From: Pseudomonas sp. Teo4
GTDB lineage: Bacteria > Pseudomonadota > Gammaproteobacteria > Pseudomonadales > Pseudomonadaceae
Length of the DNA stretch: 64,000 nucleotides
Direction of reading: 5' to 3'
NCBI RefSeq assembly: GCF_034387475.1
Contig: NZ_JAXCIL010000002.1
Span: 2,046,001-2,110,000 of the forward strand
A program made the translations under genes and the position numbers. Positions within the stretch are counted from its first letter, which is position 1, and each line of letters starts with the position of its first letter. Shown here one piece after another: positions 33,098 to 42,587 of this stretch. Below the pieces are notes generated by a model. It did no database searches. It saw only the letters and a list, made by a program, of their open reading frames with translations, and was not told where the DNA came from.

Positions 33098-34077
33098 GCC
33101 GTCCGAACCCGATCTCCGCTGCTCAGTCCCAGGCGGCGTTGCACTGGCTCAGCCGCATCAATGAACGGCCAGAGGAAGCCGACGGTGCGGCGTTCAAGCG
33201 CTGGCTGCTGGCCGACCCTGCGCACCGTCTGGCCTATGCCGACGCCCAGGCTGCATGGGAGCTGAGCGCCGCACCGGCTGCCCGGTTGGCCGAGGAAGAG
33301 CGTGCAAGCCTGCAGCAGTATCTCGACGCCATGGCCGCTGCTCCCCGCAAGGGGCGCTGGCGGCAACGGGTAGCAGCCCTGGCTACAGCAGCCTGCCTGG
33401 TGTTGGCCGTGGGTATCGCCGGTGGTTGGCATCCAGGCTATTGGCTACAGGACCTGCAGGCCGACTACAGCAGTGCCGGGGAGGTTCGCCAGGTCAGCCT
33501 CGCCGACCAGTCGCAGGTGCTGCTGGATGCCGGCAGTGCCATTGCCGTCGACTTCCAGCACGGTGAGCGTCGCGTGCGCCTGTTGCGGGGGGCTGCGTTC
33601 TTCCAGGTGACCCACACCGGCGAGCCGTTCCTGGTGGAGGCGGCTGGCGGCGAGGTACGTGTGCTGGGTACCCAATTCGAAGTACGCGAGCAGGGCGACG
33701 GGGCGCAGGTTACCGTGCGCAGCGGACGTGTGGCGGTGACGCCAGCGCAGGGGCAGGCCGCTCGTGAACTGACTGCCAACCAGCAAGTGGTTTATGCCCA
33801 AGGGCGGGCCGGCGATACGTTGAGTGTGGATAGCGACAGCCGCCTGGCCTGGCGGCAGGGCTGGCTCAATTACTACCAGGTGCCGTTGGCGCAAGTGCTC
33901 GAAGACCTTGGGCGTTATTACCCGGGCCGTATCCTGTTGCTGGATGACGAGCTGGGGCAGCGCAAAGTCAGTGGCAGTTTCCCAGTGCAGGAGCCGTTGC
34001 TGGCGCTGGACTCGCTGGGCAAGGTGCTGGGGTTCTCGCGGCAGACCATGCTGGGGCGTCTGACCGTTGTTCGGTAG
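33094..34077 (+). CDS. FecR-family anti-sigma regulator, second system
   Basis: 327-aa FecR-type protein. N-terminal DUF4880-like domain (ALHWLSRINERPEEADGAAF, about 14-33; AHRLAYADAQAAWELS), a membrane span at ~93-113 (VAALATAACLVLAVGIAGGW), then the periplasmic FecR domain (VRQVSLADQSQVLLDAGSAI) and an STN-like C-terminus. Translation is coupled to the sigma gene by a 4-nt overlap. It should control that sigma factor in answer to the receptor at 34276-36666. Confidence 0.9.
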   Translation: MSRPNPISAAQSQAALHWLSRINERPEEADGAAFKRWLLADPAHRLAYADAQAAWELSAAPAARLAEEERASLQQYLDAMAAAPRKGRWRQRVAALATAACLVLAVGIAGGWHPGYWLQDLQADYSSAGEVRQVSLADQSQVLLDAGSAIAVDFQHGERRVRLLRGAAFFQVTHTGEPFLVEAAGGEVRVLGTQFEVREQGDGAQVTVRSGRVAVTPAQGQAARELTANQQVVYAQGRAGDTLSVDSDSRLAWRQGWLNYYQVPLAQVLEDLGRYYPGRILLLDDELGQRKVSGSFPVQEPLLALDSLGKVLGFSRQTMLGRLTVVR

Positions 34078-34086
34078 GTGTCAGTA

Positions 34087-34166
34087 CCGGCCTCATCGCC
34101 GGCAAGCCGGCTCCCACAGTGACCGCACATCCCCTGTAGGAGCCGGCTTGCCGGCGATGAGGCCGG
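34087..34166. repeat. REP doublet, class CATCGCCGGCAAGCCGGC
   Basis: Inverted pair bounded by CCGGCCTCATCGCCGG and CCGGCGATGAGGCCGG, 9 nt after the FecR-type gene and 109 nt before the receptor gene. It may separate the sigma/anti-sigma mRNA from the receptor mRNA. Confidence 0.92.
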
Positions 34167-34275
34167 CATAGGCAAAAAATTTTCAAAACCGGGTGAGGTA
34201 ACAGGACGTGGCATCCGTGTAGTGAGTGAAAGTGCGATTCATTCGCAGTAATAACCCTCTCACAGGTCAGCGTCC

Positions 34276-36666
34276 ATGAAGTTCACCCCGCGTTGCGTTC
34301 CCCTCTGGTTCGGCCTTTCTGCACTCGGCGCCGTGACCGTCGTCCCCCTGGCCCACGCCGCCGAGCAGGTCCAGGTGCATGCCTTCGCCCAGCCGAGCCA
34401 GCCTCTGGCCCAGGCACTCAACGCCTTCAGCCGCGCCACCGGCCAGAGCGTGGTCTATACCCTTGAACTGCCCGCCGTGCAGGCACCCGCACTCAACGGT
34501 AGCTTCAGTGCCGAACAGGCATTGCAGCAACTGCTGGGCAATTCCGGCCTGACCTGGCGCCGCGTCGATGCCCGCACCCTGACCCTCGAACCCTTGGACA
34601 CCTCCGGCGCACTGAACCTGCAAGCCACCACCGTCAACTCGCAGATGGACGCCTACAGCTATCAGCCTCCGGCAGTGGCGTCGATCATGCGTGGTCAGGG
34701 CCCGAACCAGGACATCCCGCAGGCTATCAACGTGGTGCCGGCCCAGGTCATCCGTGATCAGGCCCCACGCAACCTCGACGATGCCCTGACCAATGTCAGC
34801 GGCATCACCCAGGGCAACAATTTCGGCGGCACCGCCGACACCGTGATGAAGCGCGGCTTCGGCGACAACCGCGACGGCTCGATCATGCGCGACGGCATGC
34901 CCATCGTGCAGGGCAGAAGCCTCAATGCCAGCACCGAGCGGGTCGAAGTCCTCAAAGGCCCGGCCTCGCTGTTGTATGGCATCCAGGACCCGGGCGGTGT
35001 CATCAACGTGGTCAGCAAACGCCCGCAACTGGAGCAGTACAACGCGCTGACCGTGCGCGGCTCCACCTATGGCAGCGGCAAGAATGGCAGCGGCGGCGGC
35101 TTCGACAGTACCGGAGCGTTGGGTGACAGCAAGTTCGCCTACCGCCTGATCGTCGACCATGAAGACGAAGATTACTGGCGCAATTACGGCGTGCATCGCG
35201 AATCGCTGGTGGCGCCGTCGCTGGCCTGGCTGGGCGAGGACACGCAAGTGGTGCTGGCCTATGAGCATCGCGAGTTTCTTTATCCCTTCGACCGGGGCAC
35301 CGCCTTCGGCAACGATGGCCACCCGCTGAACATCCCGGCTACCCGCCGCCTGGACGAGCCGTTCAACGACATGGAAGGGCGCTCGGACCTCTACCGCCTG
35401 GAAGTCGACCACCAACTGGCCGACGACTGGAAACTGCATTTCGGCTACAGCTTCAACCGCGAGACCTACGACGCCAGCCAGGTACGGGTGACCGGTGTCA
35501 ACGAAGCCAAGGGCACGCTGACCCGCAGCATCGACGGCACCCACAACGCCATGAGCCGCGACCAGTTCGCCACCCTCAGCCTCAACGGCAATGTTGAACT
35601 GGCGGGCATGCAGCATGACCTGTTGGTGGGTGTCGACCATGAAGACCGCAAGATCTTTCGCGGTGACCTGATCCGCCAGAGCAGCCAGTCGACCTTCAGC
35701 TACCTGAATCCGGTGTATGGCCAGGAAGTGGAGGGCACCACCGTGCGCGCCAGCGACAGCGACCAGACCGACAAGCTGCGCACCGATGCACTGTTCTTCC
35801 AGGACGCGCTGCACCTGGATGATCACTGGATTCTGGTGGCAGGGGCTCGCTTCCAGCAATACGACCAGTACGCCGGTCGCGGCCGCCCGTTCAAGGCCAA
35901 CACCGACACCAGCGACCAGGCCTGGGTACCCCATGCCGGTATCGTCTACAAAGTGGACGACCAGTTGTCGTTCTATGGCAGCTACAGCGAGTCGTTCAAA
36001 CCCAACTCGAGCATTGCCCCGTTGACCGGCGGCCTGGTACTGGATTCCTCGATCGCACCGGAAGAGGGCAAGTCCTGGGAGATCGGCGCCAAGCTCGACA
36101 TGCCAGGCCAGCTCACCGGCACCTTGGCCCTGTTCGACATCACCAAGCGCAACGTGCTGGTGTCCAACTTCGATAGCACCAGCGGCGAGACGGTGTACAG
36201 CAATGCGGGTGAAGTCAGCTCCCGGGGCGTCGAACTCGACCTCACCGGCCAGCTGAGCGAACGCTGGAGCTTGATTGGCAGCTACGCCTACACCGATGCT
36301 GAAGTCACCAAGGACCCGGACCTCAAGGGCAACCGCCTGCAGAACGTGGCCAAGCACAGTGGCTCGCTATCGGCGGTGTACGACTTCGGCAGCCTGTTCG
36401 GCGGCGACAATCTGCGCCTTGGCGCCGGGGCGCGCTATGTGGGTGAGCGCGCGGGCAATGCGACCAACACCTTTGACCTGCCGTCCTACACCGTGGCCGA
36501 CGCGTTTGCCAGCTACGAGACCAAGCTCGACGAGCACAAGGTGCGCCTGCAGTTGAACGTGAAGAACCTGTTCGACAAGGTCTACTACAGCTCGGCGGTG
36601 AACCAGTATTTCGTTGCCATTGGCGATGCGCGGCAGGTGAGCTTGTCCAGCACGCTTGAATTCTAG
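34276..36666 (+). CDS. TonB-dependent siderophore receptor with STN domain
   Basis: 796-aa outer-membrane receptor. Signal peptide ends near AHAA/EQVQ (residue ~29); STN domain ~30-112 (FAQPSQPLAQALNAFSRATG, then LLGNSGLTWRRVD); plug with DIPQAINVVPAQVIRDQ and RGFGDNRDGSIMRDGMP; long barrel ending in aromatic STLEF. The GPASLLYGIQDPGGVINVVSK stretch (read in two parts) is typical of ferri-siderophore receptors. The ligand is not evident. The preceding sigma and FecR-type genes make it the sensor of that system. It overlaps the convergent AraC-type gene by 4 nt. Confidence 0.92.
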   Translation: MKFTPRCVPLWFGLSALGAVTVVPLAHAAEQVQVHAFAQPSQPLAQALNAFSRATGQSVVYTLELPAVQAPALNGSFSAEQALQQLLGNSGLTWRRVDARTLTLEPLDTSGALNLQATTVNSQMDAYSYQPPAVASIMRGQGPNQDIPQAINVVPAQVIRDQAPRNLDDALTNVSGITQGNNFGGTADTVMKRGFGDNRDGSIMRDGMPIVQGRSLNASTERVEVLKGPASLLYGIQDPGGVINVVSKRPQLEQYNALTVRGSTYGSGKNGSGGGFDSTGALGDSKFAYRLIVDHEDEDYWRNYGVHRESLVAPSLAWLGEDTQVVLAYEHREFLYPFDRGTAFGNDGHPLNIPATRRLDEPFNDMEGRSDLYRLEVDHQLADDWKLHFGYSFNRETYDASQVRVTGVNEAKGTLTRSIDGTHNAMSRDQFATLSLNGNVELAGMQHDLLVGVDHEDRKIFRGDLIRQSSQSTFSYLNPVYGQEVEGTTVRASDSDQTDKLRTDALFFQDALHLDDHWILVAGARFQQYDQYAGRGRPFKANTDTSDQAWVPHAGIVYKVDDQLSFYGSYSESFKPNSSIAPLTGGLVLDSSIAPEEGKSWEIGAKLDMPGQLTGTLALFDITKRNVLVSNFDSTSGETVYSNAGEVSSRGVELDLTGQLSERWSLIGSYAYTDAEVTKDPDLKGNRLQNVAKHSGSLSAVYDFGSLFGGDNLRLGAGARYVGERAGNATNTFDLPSYTVADAFASYETKLDEHKVRLQLNVKNLFDKVYYSSAVNQYFVAIGDARQVSLSSTLEF

Positions 36667-37541
36667 GTGTTCAGCATCGCTGCCCGGTAATCCCCAGGCG
36701 TCGCCCCCATCGCCTGGCGAAACCGATTGCTGAAGTGGCTAGCGCTGGCGAAACCACACAGCAGGGCGACCTGCCCCAGCGGCAACTCGCCCAGGCGCAG
36801 CAACCGGCAGGCCTGGTGAAGTCGCCGGGCCAGCAGGTACTGATGGGGCGGTACGCCAAAACTTGTGCGGAACATCCGGGCGAAGTGGTACTCCGACAGA
36901 TTGCAGCGAAGGGCCAGCTCACCGAGTGTGACGGGCTGGTCCAGGTTCGCTTCGATGTAATCGACCAGTTGCCGACGCACAGTGGGCGCCAGCCCGCCTT
37001 TCAGGCGCAATCCTTGGCGCAGGCCAACCTGGCTGAGCACCGCATGGTCGACGATTTCATGGGCCAGGCTGCTGGCCAGTAACCGCTCGCCAGGTTCGTC
37101 CCAGCTCAAGGTGATCAACTGGCGAAAGCGTCTGGCCTGCTGCGGGTCTTCAAGGAAGGTGGCTTCCTGTAACTGCAGCTCGCGTGGCTCACGGTCCAGC
37201 AAGCGTACGCAGCCGAGGGCGAACTGGGTTTCGCTGATGTACAGATGCGCCAGGCGAATCGAGCCATTGACCACCCAGTTCGACTCATGGCCGGCGGGCA
37301 TCACGCACAGTTTGTCCGGCGCACCTTTGTCACCTGGGCGCTGGCGGCGGAAGGTGCCAGTGCCGTCGGCGATGTAGCACGACAGCGTGTGGTGGCTGGG
37401 TGCCTGGTAGTCGCGGGCGTCGTCTCGGTTGCTCCACAGCGCTGCTGCCAGGCCGTCACCCAGGTGCGCGCTCAGCTCCAGCCGGGCGTGGGGCGAGGCG
37501 TGCATGGCGTTGAACACTTGCAGCTGGGACAGTGGGGTCAT
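36663..37541 (-). CDS. AraC-family transcriptional regulator
   Basis: 292-aa regulator with a C-terminal AraC double helix-turn-helix (about 190-285): LGELALRCNLSEYHFARMFR and LGQVALLCGFASASHFSNRFR, followed by GATPGDYR. The N-terminal part is an unrecognised sensing domain. ATG 37541 has GAGG well spaced; the frame to 37613 has no site. Convergent with the siderophore receptor and overlapping it by 4 nt at the stops. Whether it regulates that receptor is unknown. Confidence 0.86.
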   Translation of the reverse strand: MTPLSQLQVFNAMHASPHARLELSAHLGDGLAAALWSNRDDARDYQAPSHHTLSCYIADGTGTFRRQRPGDKGAPDKLCVMPAGHESNWVVNGSIRLAHLYISETQFALGCVRLLDREPRELQLQEATFLEDPQQARRFRQLITLSWDEPGERLLASSLAHEIVDHAVLSQVGLRQGLRLKGGLAPTVRRQLVDYIEANLDQPVTLGELALRCNLSEYHFARMFRTSFGVPPHQYLLARRLHQACRLLRLGELPLGQVALLCGFASASHFSNRFRQAMGATPGDYRAAMLNT

Positions 37542-37670
37542 GGGCGGTTCCTCTGCGAGCCATCGTACTGCGGTTGGGGCGCAGTGGCAGCTACCGGCGA
37601 CGCAAAAGCGCAAGTTTGTGCAAGCGGGTAGTGGCGCCGCAGGCGGAGACTGATCAGCAAATCCTGTGGC

Positions 37671-37741
37671 CCCTTCGCGGGTAAACCCGCTCCCACAGGA
37701 ACCACGCCAATACCTGTGGGAGCGGGTTTACCCGCGAAGAG
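37671..37741. repeat. REP doublet, class CGCGGGTAAACCCGC
   Basis: CCCTTCGCGGGTAAACCCGC and its inverted partner GCGGGTTTACCCGCGAAGAG, about 25 nt apart, lying between divergent starts of the AraC and EamA genes (129-nt and 24-nt away). Confidence 0.92.
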
Positions 37742-37765
37742 GGCGGCCCTGCTATCGAAGGTATC

Positions 37766-38671
37766 ATGATGAACCTGTCCCTCTACCTGCTCACCGTCCT
37801 GATCTGGGGCACCACCTGGATCGCCCTCAAGTTGCAACTGGGTGTGGTCGCGATTCCGGTCTCGATCGTCTACCGCTTCGCACTGGCCGGCCTGATCCTG
37901 TTCGCCATTCTCCTGCTCACCCGCCGCCTGCAGCCGATGAATCGGCGCGGCCACCTGATCTGCCTGGCCCAGGGCTTTTGCCTGTTCTGCGTCAACTTCA
38001 TGTGCTTTCTTACCGCCAGCCAGTGGGTCGCCAGCGGTCTGATCGCCGTGGTGTTCTCTACCGCAACCCTATGGAATGCGCTGAACGCACGGATCTTCTT
38101 CGGCCAGAAAATCGCCAGCAATGTGCTGGCGGGCGGGGCCATGGGCTTGCTGGGCCTTGGCCTTTTGTTCTGGCCTGAACTGTCCAGCCATACGGCCAGC
38201 CGCGAGACCTTGTACGGGCTGGGCCTGGCCCTGCTGGGCACGCTGTGCTTCTCGGCCGGCAACATGCTCTCCAGCCTGCAGCAGAAAGCCGGGCTCAAGC
38301 CCATGACCACCAACGCCTGGGGCATGGTCTATGGCGCGTCGATGTTGGCGGTTTATTGCCTGGTCAGTGGTGTTCCGTTCGCCATGGAGTGGAATGCGCG
38401 CTACATCGGTTCGCTGATGTATCTGGTGATTCCTGGCTCGGTGATCGGCTTTACCGCCTACCTGACCCTGGTAGGGCGCATGGGGCCGGAGCGGGCGGCC
38501 TACTGCACGGTGCTGTTCCCGTTGGTGGCGTTGAACGTGTCGGCGTTCGCGGAAGGGTATCAGTGGACGGCGCCAGCGTTGCTGGGGCTGGTGGCGGTGA
38601 TGGCGGGGAATGTGCTGGTGTTTCGCAAGCCGAAGGCTCGGGGAGTGACTGGGGCCGTGGCGGTCAGGTAG
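37766..38671 (+). CDS. EamA-family (DMT) transporter
   Basis: 301-aa inner-membrane protein with ten predicted helices in two EamA halves (first TVLIWGTTWIALKLQLG about 8-24; second starts near GLGLALLGTLCFSAGNML, ~150). Members export amino acids or metabolites. Start could be either of two adjacent ATGs (37766, 37769) after GAAGG. Bracketed by REP doublets on both sides. Substrate unknown. Confidence 0.86.
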   Translation: MMNLSLYLLTVLIWGTTWIALKLQLGVVAIPVSIVYRFALAGLILFAILLLTRRLQPMNRRGHLICLAQGFCLFCVNFMCFLTASQWVASGLIAVVFSTATLWNALNARIFFGQKIASNVLAGGAMGLLGLGLLFWPELSSHTASRETLYGLGLALLGTLCFSAGNMLSSLQQKAGLKPMTTNAWGMVYGASMLAVYCLVSGVPFAMEWNARYIGSLMYLVIPGSVIGFTAYLTLVGRMGPERAAYCTVLFPLVALNVSAFAEGYQWTAPALLGLVAVMAGNVLVFRKPKARGVTGAVAVR

Positions 38672-38680
38672 TGCGGTGGC

Positions 38681-38755
38681 GGCCTCATCGCCGGCAAGCC
38701 GGCTCCTACAGGGGTATCGTCGAACCTGTGGGAGCCGGCTTGCCGGCGATGAGGC
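38681..38755. repeat. REP doublet, class CATCGCCGGCAAGCCGGC
   Basis: GGCCTCATCGCCGGCAAGCC and the inverted GGCTTGCCGGCGATGAGGC about 35 nt apart, in the 106-nt gap between the convergent EamA and ghrB genes. Confidence 0.92.
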
Positions 38756-38777
38756 TGGCTCAGTCAGCGCAAGCCTG

Positions 38778-39752
38778 TCAGTGCTTCCACACCTGTGGAT
38801 TCACCAGATCCCGCGGCCGCTCACCCAGCAGCGCCGCGCGCAGGTTTTCCATCGCCCGGTTGGCCATGGCCTCGCGGGTCTCGGCGGTGGCCGACCCAAT
38901 GTGCGGCAGGGTCAGGGCGTTGGGCAGCTTGAACAGCGGCGAGTCGCTCAGCGGCTCCTTCTCGTACACATCCAGGCCGGCGCCGCGAATGGTGCCCGCC
39001 TGCAGCGCTTCGACCAGCGCGGCCTCATCCACTACCGGGCCACGGGCAATGTTGATCAGGAACGCACTTGGCTTCATCAGCTTCAGCTCGCGTGTGCTGA
39101 TCAGCTTGCGGGTGGCATCGGACAGCGGCACCACGATGCAGACGAAGTCGGACTCGGCCAGCAGTTGCTCCAGGCTGCGGTACTGAGCGCCCAATTCTTG
39201 TTCGAGGGCCGTCTTGCGGCTGTTGCCGGCATACAGAATCGACATGTTGAAGCCGAAGCGGCCACGGCGAGCCACCGCCGCACCGATGTTGCCCAGGCCG
39301 ACGATACCCAGCGTCTTGCCGTGCACATCGGTGCCGAAGTGGGCCGGGCCGACGGTAGCCTGCCACTGGCCGGCCTTGGTCCAGGCATCGAGTTCGGCGG
39401 TGCGGCGGGCGCAGCCCATGATCAGCGAGAAGCCCAGGTCGGCGGTGCTTTCGGTCAGCACATCCGGGGTGTTGGTCAGGGCAATGCCGCGCTCGTTGAA
39501 GTAGTCCAGGTCGTAGTTGTCGTAGCCGACCGACACGCTGGACACCACTTCCAGCTTGGCTGCGCCTTCAAGTTGGGCACGGCCCAGCTTGCGACCGACG
39601 CCGATCAGGCCGTGGGCCTCGGGCAGGGCTTCGTTGAACTGGGCATTGATGTCGCCGAGCTTGGGGTTCGGCAGAATCACGTTGAAGTCTTGCTGCAGGC
39701 GCTCGGCCATGGCCGGGGTGATACGGCTGAAGGCCAGGACGGTCTTTTTCAT
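38778..39752 (-). CDS. ghrB: 2-ketoaldonate/glyoxylate reductase (GhrB type)
   Basis: 324-aa D-2-hydroxyacid dehydrogenase. NAD(P) motif GKTLGIVGLGNIGAAVARRG (about 144-163), the catalytic Arg in NIARGPVVDEAAL, Glu in GLDVYEKEPL and His in LPHIGSAT. The family reduces 2-ketogluconate, hydroxypyruvate and glyoxylate; in P. putida a homologue acts on 2-ketoaldonates. ATG 39752 is chosen since the longer frame to 39911 is REP translation. It lies between two REP doublets and has no operon partner. Confidence 0.9.
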   Translation of the reverse strand: MKKTVLAFSRITPAMAERLQQDFNVILPNPKLGDINAQFNEALPEAHGLIGVGRKLGRAQLEGAAKLEVVSSVSVGYDNYDLDYFNERGIALTNTPDVLTESTADLGFSLIMGCARRTAELDAWTKAGQWQATVGPAHFGTDVHGKTLGIVGLGNIGAAVARRGRFGFNMSILYAGNSRKTALEQELGAQYRSLEQLLAESDFVCIVVPLSDATRKLISTRELKLMKPSAFLINIARGPVVDEAALVEALQAGTIRGAGLDVYEKEPLSDSPLFKLPNALTLPHIGSATAETREAMANRAMENLRAALLGERPRDLVNPQVWKH

Positions 39753-39790
39753 CGGGCTACTTCTCTGCAAGGCGGTGGGACAGTGGTGGC

Positions 39791-39880
39791 TTCTTCGCGG
39801 GTAAACCCGCTCCCACAGATTCAGCACCGTCCATGAGAATGGTGAAATACCTGTGGGAGCGGGTTTACCCGCGAAGAGGC
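39791..39880. repeat. REP doublet, class CGCGGGTAAACCCGC
   Basis: TTCTTCGCGGGTAAACCCGC and GCGGGTTTACCCGCGAAGAG in inverted order with a ~40-nt spacer. It is upstream of ghrB and just after the stop of the LysR gene. Confidence 0.92.
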
Positions 39881-39932
39881 CGGCATTGGTTAGCAACCTA
39901 CCATTGTCCACCGCCCTGGCACAGCAGCTTTT

Positions 39933-40880
39933 TCAGTTGGCGATCTGCAGTTCGTGGGTCTTCAGGTCTGCCTCATGGGCTGCCAGAATCTCCGGCAACG
40001 AATTGCGCAGGTACTCGACCCAGGTCTTGATCTTCGCATCCAGGTACTGGCGCGATGGGTAGATCGCATACAGGTTCAGCTCCTGCAGGCGGTATTCAGG
40101 CATCACCCGCACCAGGCTGCCGTCGCGCAGGCCATCGATCACCGAATAGATCGGCAACACGCCCATGCCCATGCCACAACGGATTGCGGTTTTCATCGCA
40201 TCGGCGGAGTTCACCTGGAACGGCGAAGTGGTGATGTTGACCAGTTCCTGGCCTTCCGGGCCATCGAACAGCCATTTTTCCAGCGGAATCACCGGGCTGA
40301 CCATGCGCAGGCAAGAGTGCTTGAGCAGGTCGACTGGCTTGTGCGCAAAGCCATGCTTGGCCACGTACTCCGGCGAGGCGCAGACAATGCTGTAGGTGAT
40401 GCCCAGGCGCTGGGAGACGAACCCGGAGTCAGGCAGCTCGCTGGCCAGCACGATGGACACGTCGTAGCCCTCGTCGAGCAAGTCCGGCACGCGGTTGGCC
40501 ATGGTCAGGTCGAAGGTCACATCCGGGTGCGATTCGCGGTAGCGGGCGATGGCATCGACCACGAAGTGCTGGCCGACGCCGGTCATCGAGTGCACTTTCA
40601 GTTGCCCGGCCGGGCGGGCGTGGGCGTCGCTGGCTTCGGCTTCGGCTTCTTCCACATAGGTAAGAATCTGTTCGCAGCGCATCAGGTAACGCTTGCCCGC
40701 CTCGGTCAGGGCGATACGCCGGGTGGTGCGGTTGAGCAGCCGGGTTTGCAGATGGGCTTCCAGGTTGGAGACCGCTCGCGAGACGTTCGCGGTGGTCGTA
40801 TCGAGCTGCGCGGCGGCAGCCGTGAAGCTGCCTAGCTGGGCTACGCAACTGAAAGCACGCATGTTTTGCAGGGTGTCCAT
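39933..40880 (-). CDS. LysR-family regulator, divergent to efflux operon
   Basis: 315-aa LysR protein of the CrgA/AaeR branch: MDTLQNMRAFSCVAQLGSF opening, helix-turn-helix AAAQLDTTTANVSRAVSNLE (about 23-42) and a substrate-binding domain. It is divergent, 180 nt away, from an outer-membrane factor-FUSC-DUF1656-HlyD operon, the same layout as aaeR-aaeXAB, so it probably controls that pump in answer to an aromatic acid. The effector is inferred only. Confidence 0.86.
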   Translation of the reverse strand: MDTLQNMRAFSCVAQLGSFTAAAAQLDTTTANVSRAVSNLEAHLQTRLLNRTTRRIALTEAGKRYLMRCEQILTYVEEAEAEASDAHARPAGQLKVHSMTGVGQHFVVDAIARYRESHPDVTFDLTMANRVPDLLDEGYDVSIVLASELPDSGFVSQRLGITYSIVCASPEYVAKHGFAHKPVDLLKHSCLRMVSPVIPLEKWLFDGPEGQELVNITTSPFQVNSADAMKTAIRCGMGMGVLPIYSVIDGLRDGSLVRVMPEYRLQELNLYAIYPSRQYLDAKIKTWVEYLRNSLPEILAAHEADLKTHELQIAN

Positions 40881-41060
40881 GGGTCACTCTCGATGTAGAG
40901 GACAAAATTGTGACATGAAGTAACGCAAATGTTCCTTCGACCAAAGCCGGATTATCGCCGTTTTGGTAACAAAGATTCGCAGGAATATGCGCTTATCGCC
41001 AGTGCGGCCGCCCCCTAGAATTGCCCAGCCTCTCCACTTCTTCCTCGGGAAATCGCAGCT

Positions 41061-42587
41061 GTGCCGCGTCGCATCATCGGAACGCTTCAGGCGTTCAGCG
41101 TCTGTGCCCTTAGTCTCGCCTTGAGCGGCTGTATCGGAACCTGGGGCATTGCCCCGAAAAGCAAGACACTGCAAGCCAATACCCTGACCACCGACGCGGC
41201 CATCCGTGAAGCCGCCACCGATGCTCATTGGCCCGATCAGCAGTGGTGGCACGCCTATCGCGACCCGCAGTTGGACCGTTGGGTCGCCCTGGCCGTGGCC
41301 GGTAGCCCGAGCATGGCCATGGCCGCCGCGCGAGTGCGCGAAGCCAAGGCCATGGCGGGTGTGGTCGAGTCGGCGGAAAAACTTCAGGTCAATGGCCAGT
41401 CGACGCTCAAGCGCCACAACTGGCCCGAGGACCAGTTCTATGGTCCAGGCGCGTTGTCGGGTGCCAACACCTGGGACAACAACGCGGCCATCGGCTTCAG
41501 CTATGCCCTCGACCTGTGGGGCCGCGAGCGCAATGCCAGCGAGCAGGCCGTGGACCAGGCGCACATGAGTGTGGCCGAGGCCCGCCAAGCCCAGCTTGAG
41601 CTGCAGAACAATGTTGTGCGCGCCTACATTCAACTGAGCCTTCACTTCGCCCAACGCGACATCGTCAAGGCCGAGCTCGAGCAGCAAGAGCAGATTCTGG
41701 CCCTGGCCCAGCGCCGCCTGGACGCAGGCATCGGGACTCATTTCGAAGTCAGCCAGGCCGAAGCGCCGCTGCCTGAAACCCATCGTCAGATCGACAGCCT
41801 CAACGAAGAAATCGCCCTGACCCGCAACCAGCTGGCGGCATTGGCCGGCAAGGGCCCAGGGGAGGGCGCCAGCATCGAGCGGCCGACCCTGACCCTGGGC
41901 GCCGACCTCAAGCTGCCGTCAGCCCTGCCAGCCCAACTGGTCGGCCAGCGGCCCGACGTCGTAGCCAGCCGCTGGCAAGTGGCGGCCCAGGCGCGGGGTA
42001 TCGATGTCGCCCACGCCGGCTTCTTCCCCAACGTGGACCTGGTCGGCAGCCTCGGCTTCATGGCCACCGGCGGCGGCCCGCTGGAGTTTCTCACCGGGCG
42101 CAAGTTCAACTACAACGTAGGCCCGGCCATCAGCCTGCCGATTTTCGATGGTGGCCGCCTGCGCTCCGAGCTGGGCGTTGCTTCCGCTGGCTACGACGTG
42201 GCCGTGGCGCGCTACAACCAGACGGTGATCGGTGCGCTGAAGAACATTTCCGACCAGCTGATTCGCCGCGAGTCGATGAAAGAGCAGTCGCACTTCGCCG
42301 CCGAGTCCGTGGCCGCCGCGCAGAAAACCTACGACATCGCCATGGTCGCCTTCCAGCGTGGCCTGACCGATTACCTCAATGTGCTCAACGCCCAGACTTT
42401 GCTGTTCCGTCAGCAACAGGTGCAGCAGCAGGTGCAGGCCGCCCGACTGGCTGCCCACGCCGAGCTGGTCACCGCTTTGGGCGGCGGCCTGGGGGCAGGC
42501 GAAGACGTGCCGGACGAAGCGCGTCAGGCCGCGCCGAAAACCCCGGCCACCCTGGCCATCTTCGACAAGCCGGAACACGCTGAATGA
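41061..42587 (+). CDS. Outer-membrane factor lipoprotein (NodT family)
   Basis: 508-aa TolC-like outer-membrane channel. Lipobox LALSGC (about 17-22) marks a lipoprotein; two OEP repeats follow (WWHAYRDPQLDRWVALA; LVGQRPDVVASRWQVAAQARG). The start is GTG at 41061 with GGGA about 10 nt upstream. Its stop overlaps the FUSC start as ATGA. First gene of a four-gene pump, in which it forms the outer-membrane exit. Confidence 0.9.
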   Translation: MPRRIIGTLQAFSVCALSLALSGCIGTWGIAPKSKTLQANTLTTDAAIREAATDAHWPDQQWWHAYRDPQLDRWVALAVAGSPSMAMAAARVREAKAMAGVVESAEKLQVNGQSTLKRHNWPEDQFYGPGALSGANTWDNNAAIGFSYALDLWGRERNASEQAVDQAHMSVAEARQAQLELQNNVVRAYIQLSLHFAQRDIVKAELEQQEQILALAQRRLDAGIGTHFEVSQAEAPLPETHRQIDSLNEEIALTRNQLAALAGKGPGEGASIERPTLTLGADLKLPSALPAQLVGQRPDVVASRWQVAAQARGIDVAHAGFFPNVDLVGSLGFMATGGGPLEFLTGRKFNYNVGPAISLPIFDGGRLRSELGVASAGYDVAVARYNQTVIGALKNISDQLIRRESMKEQSHFAAESVAAAQKTYDIAMVAFQRGLTDYLNVLNAQTLLFRQQQVQQQVQAARLAAHAELVTALGGGLGAGEDVPDEARQAAPKTPATLAIFDKPEHAE

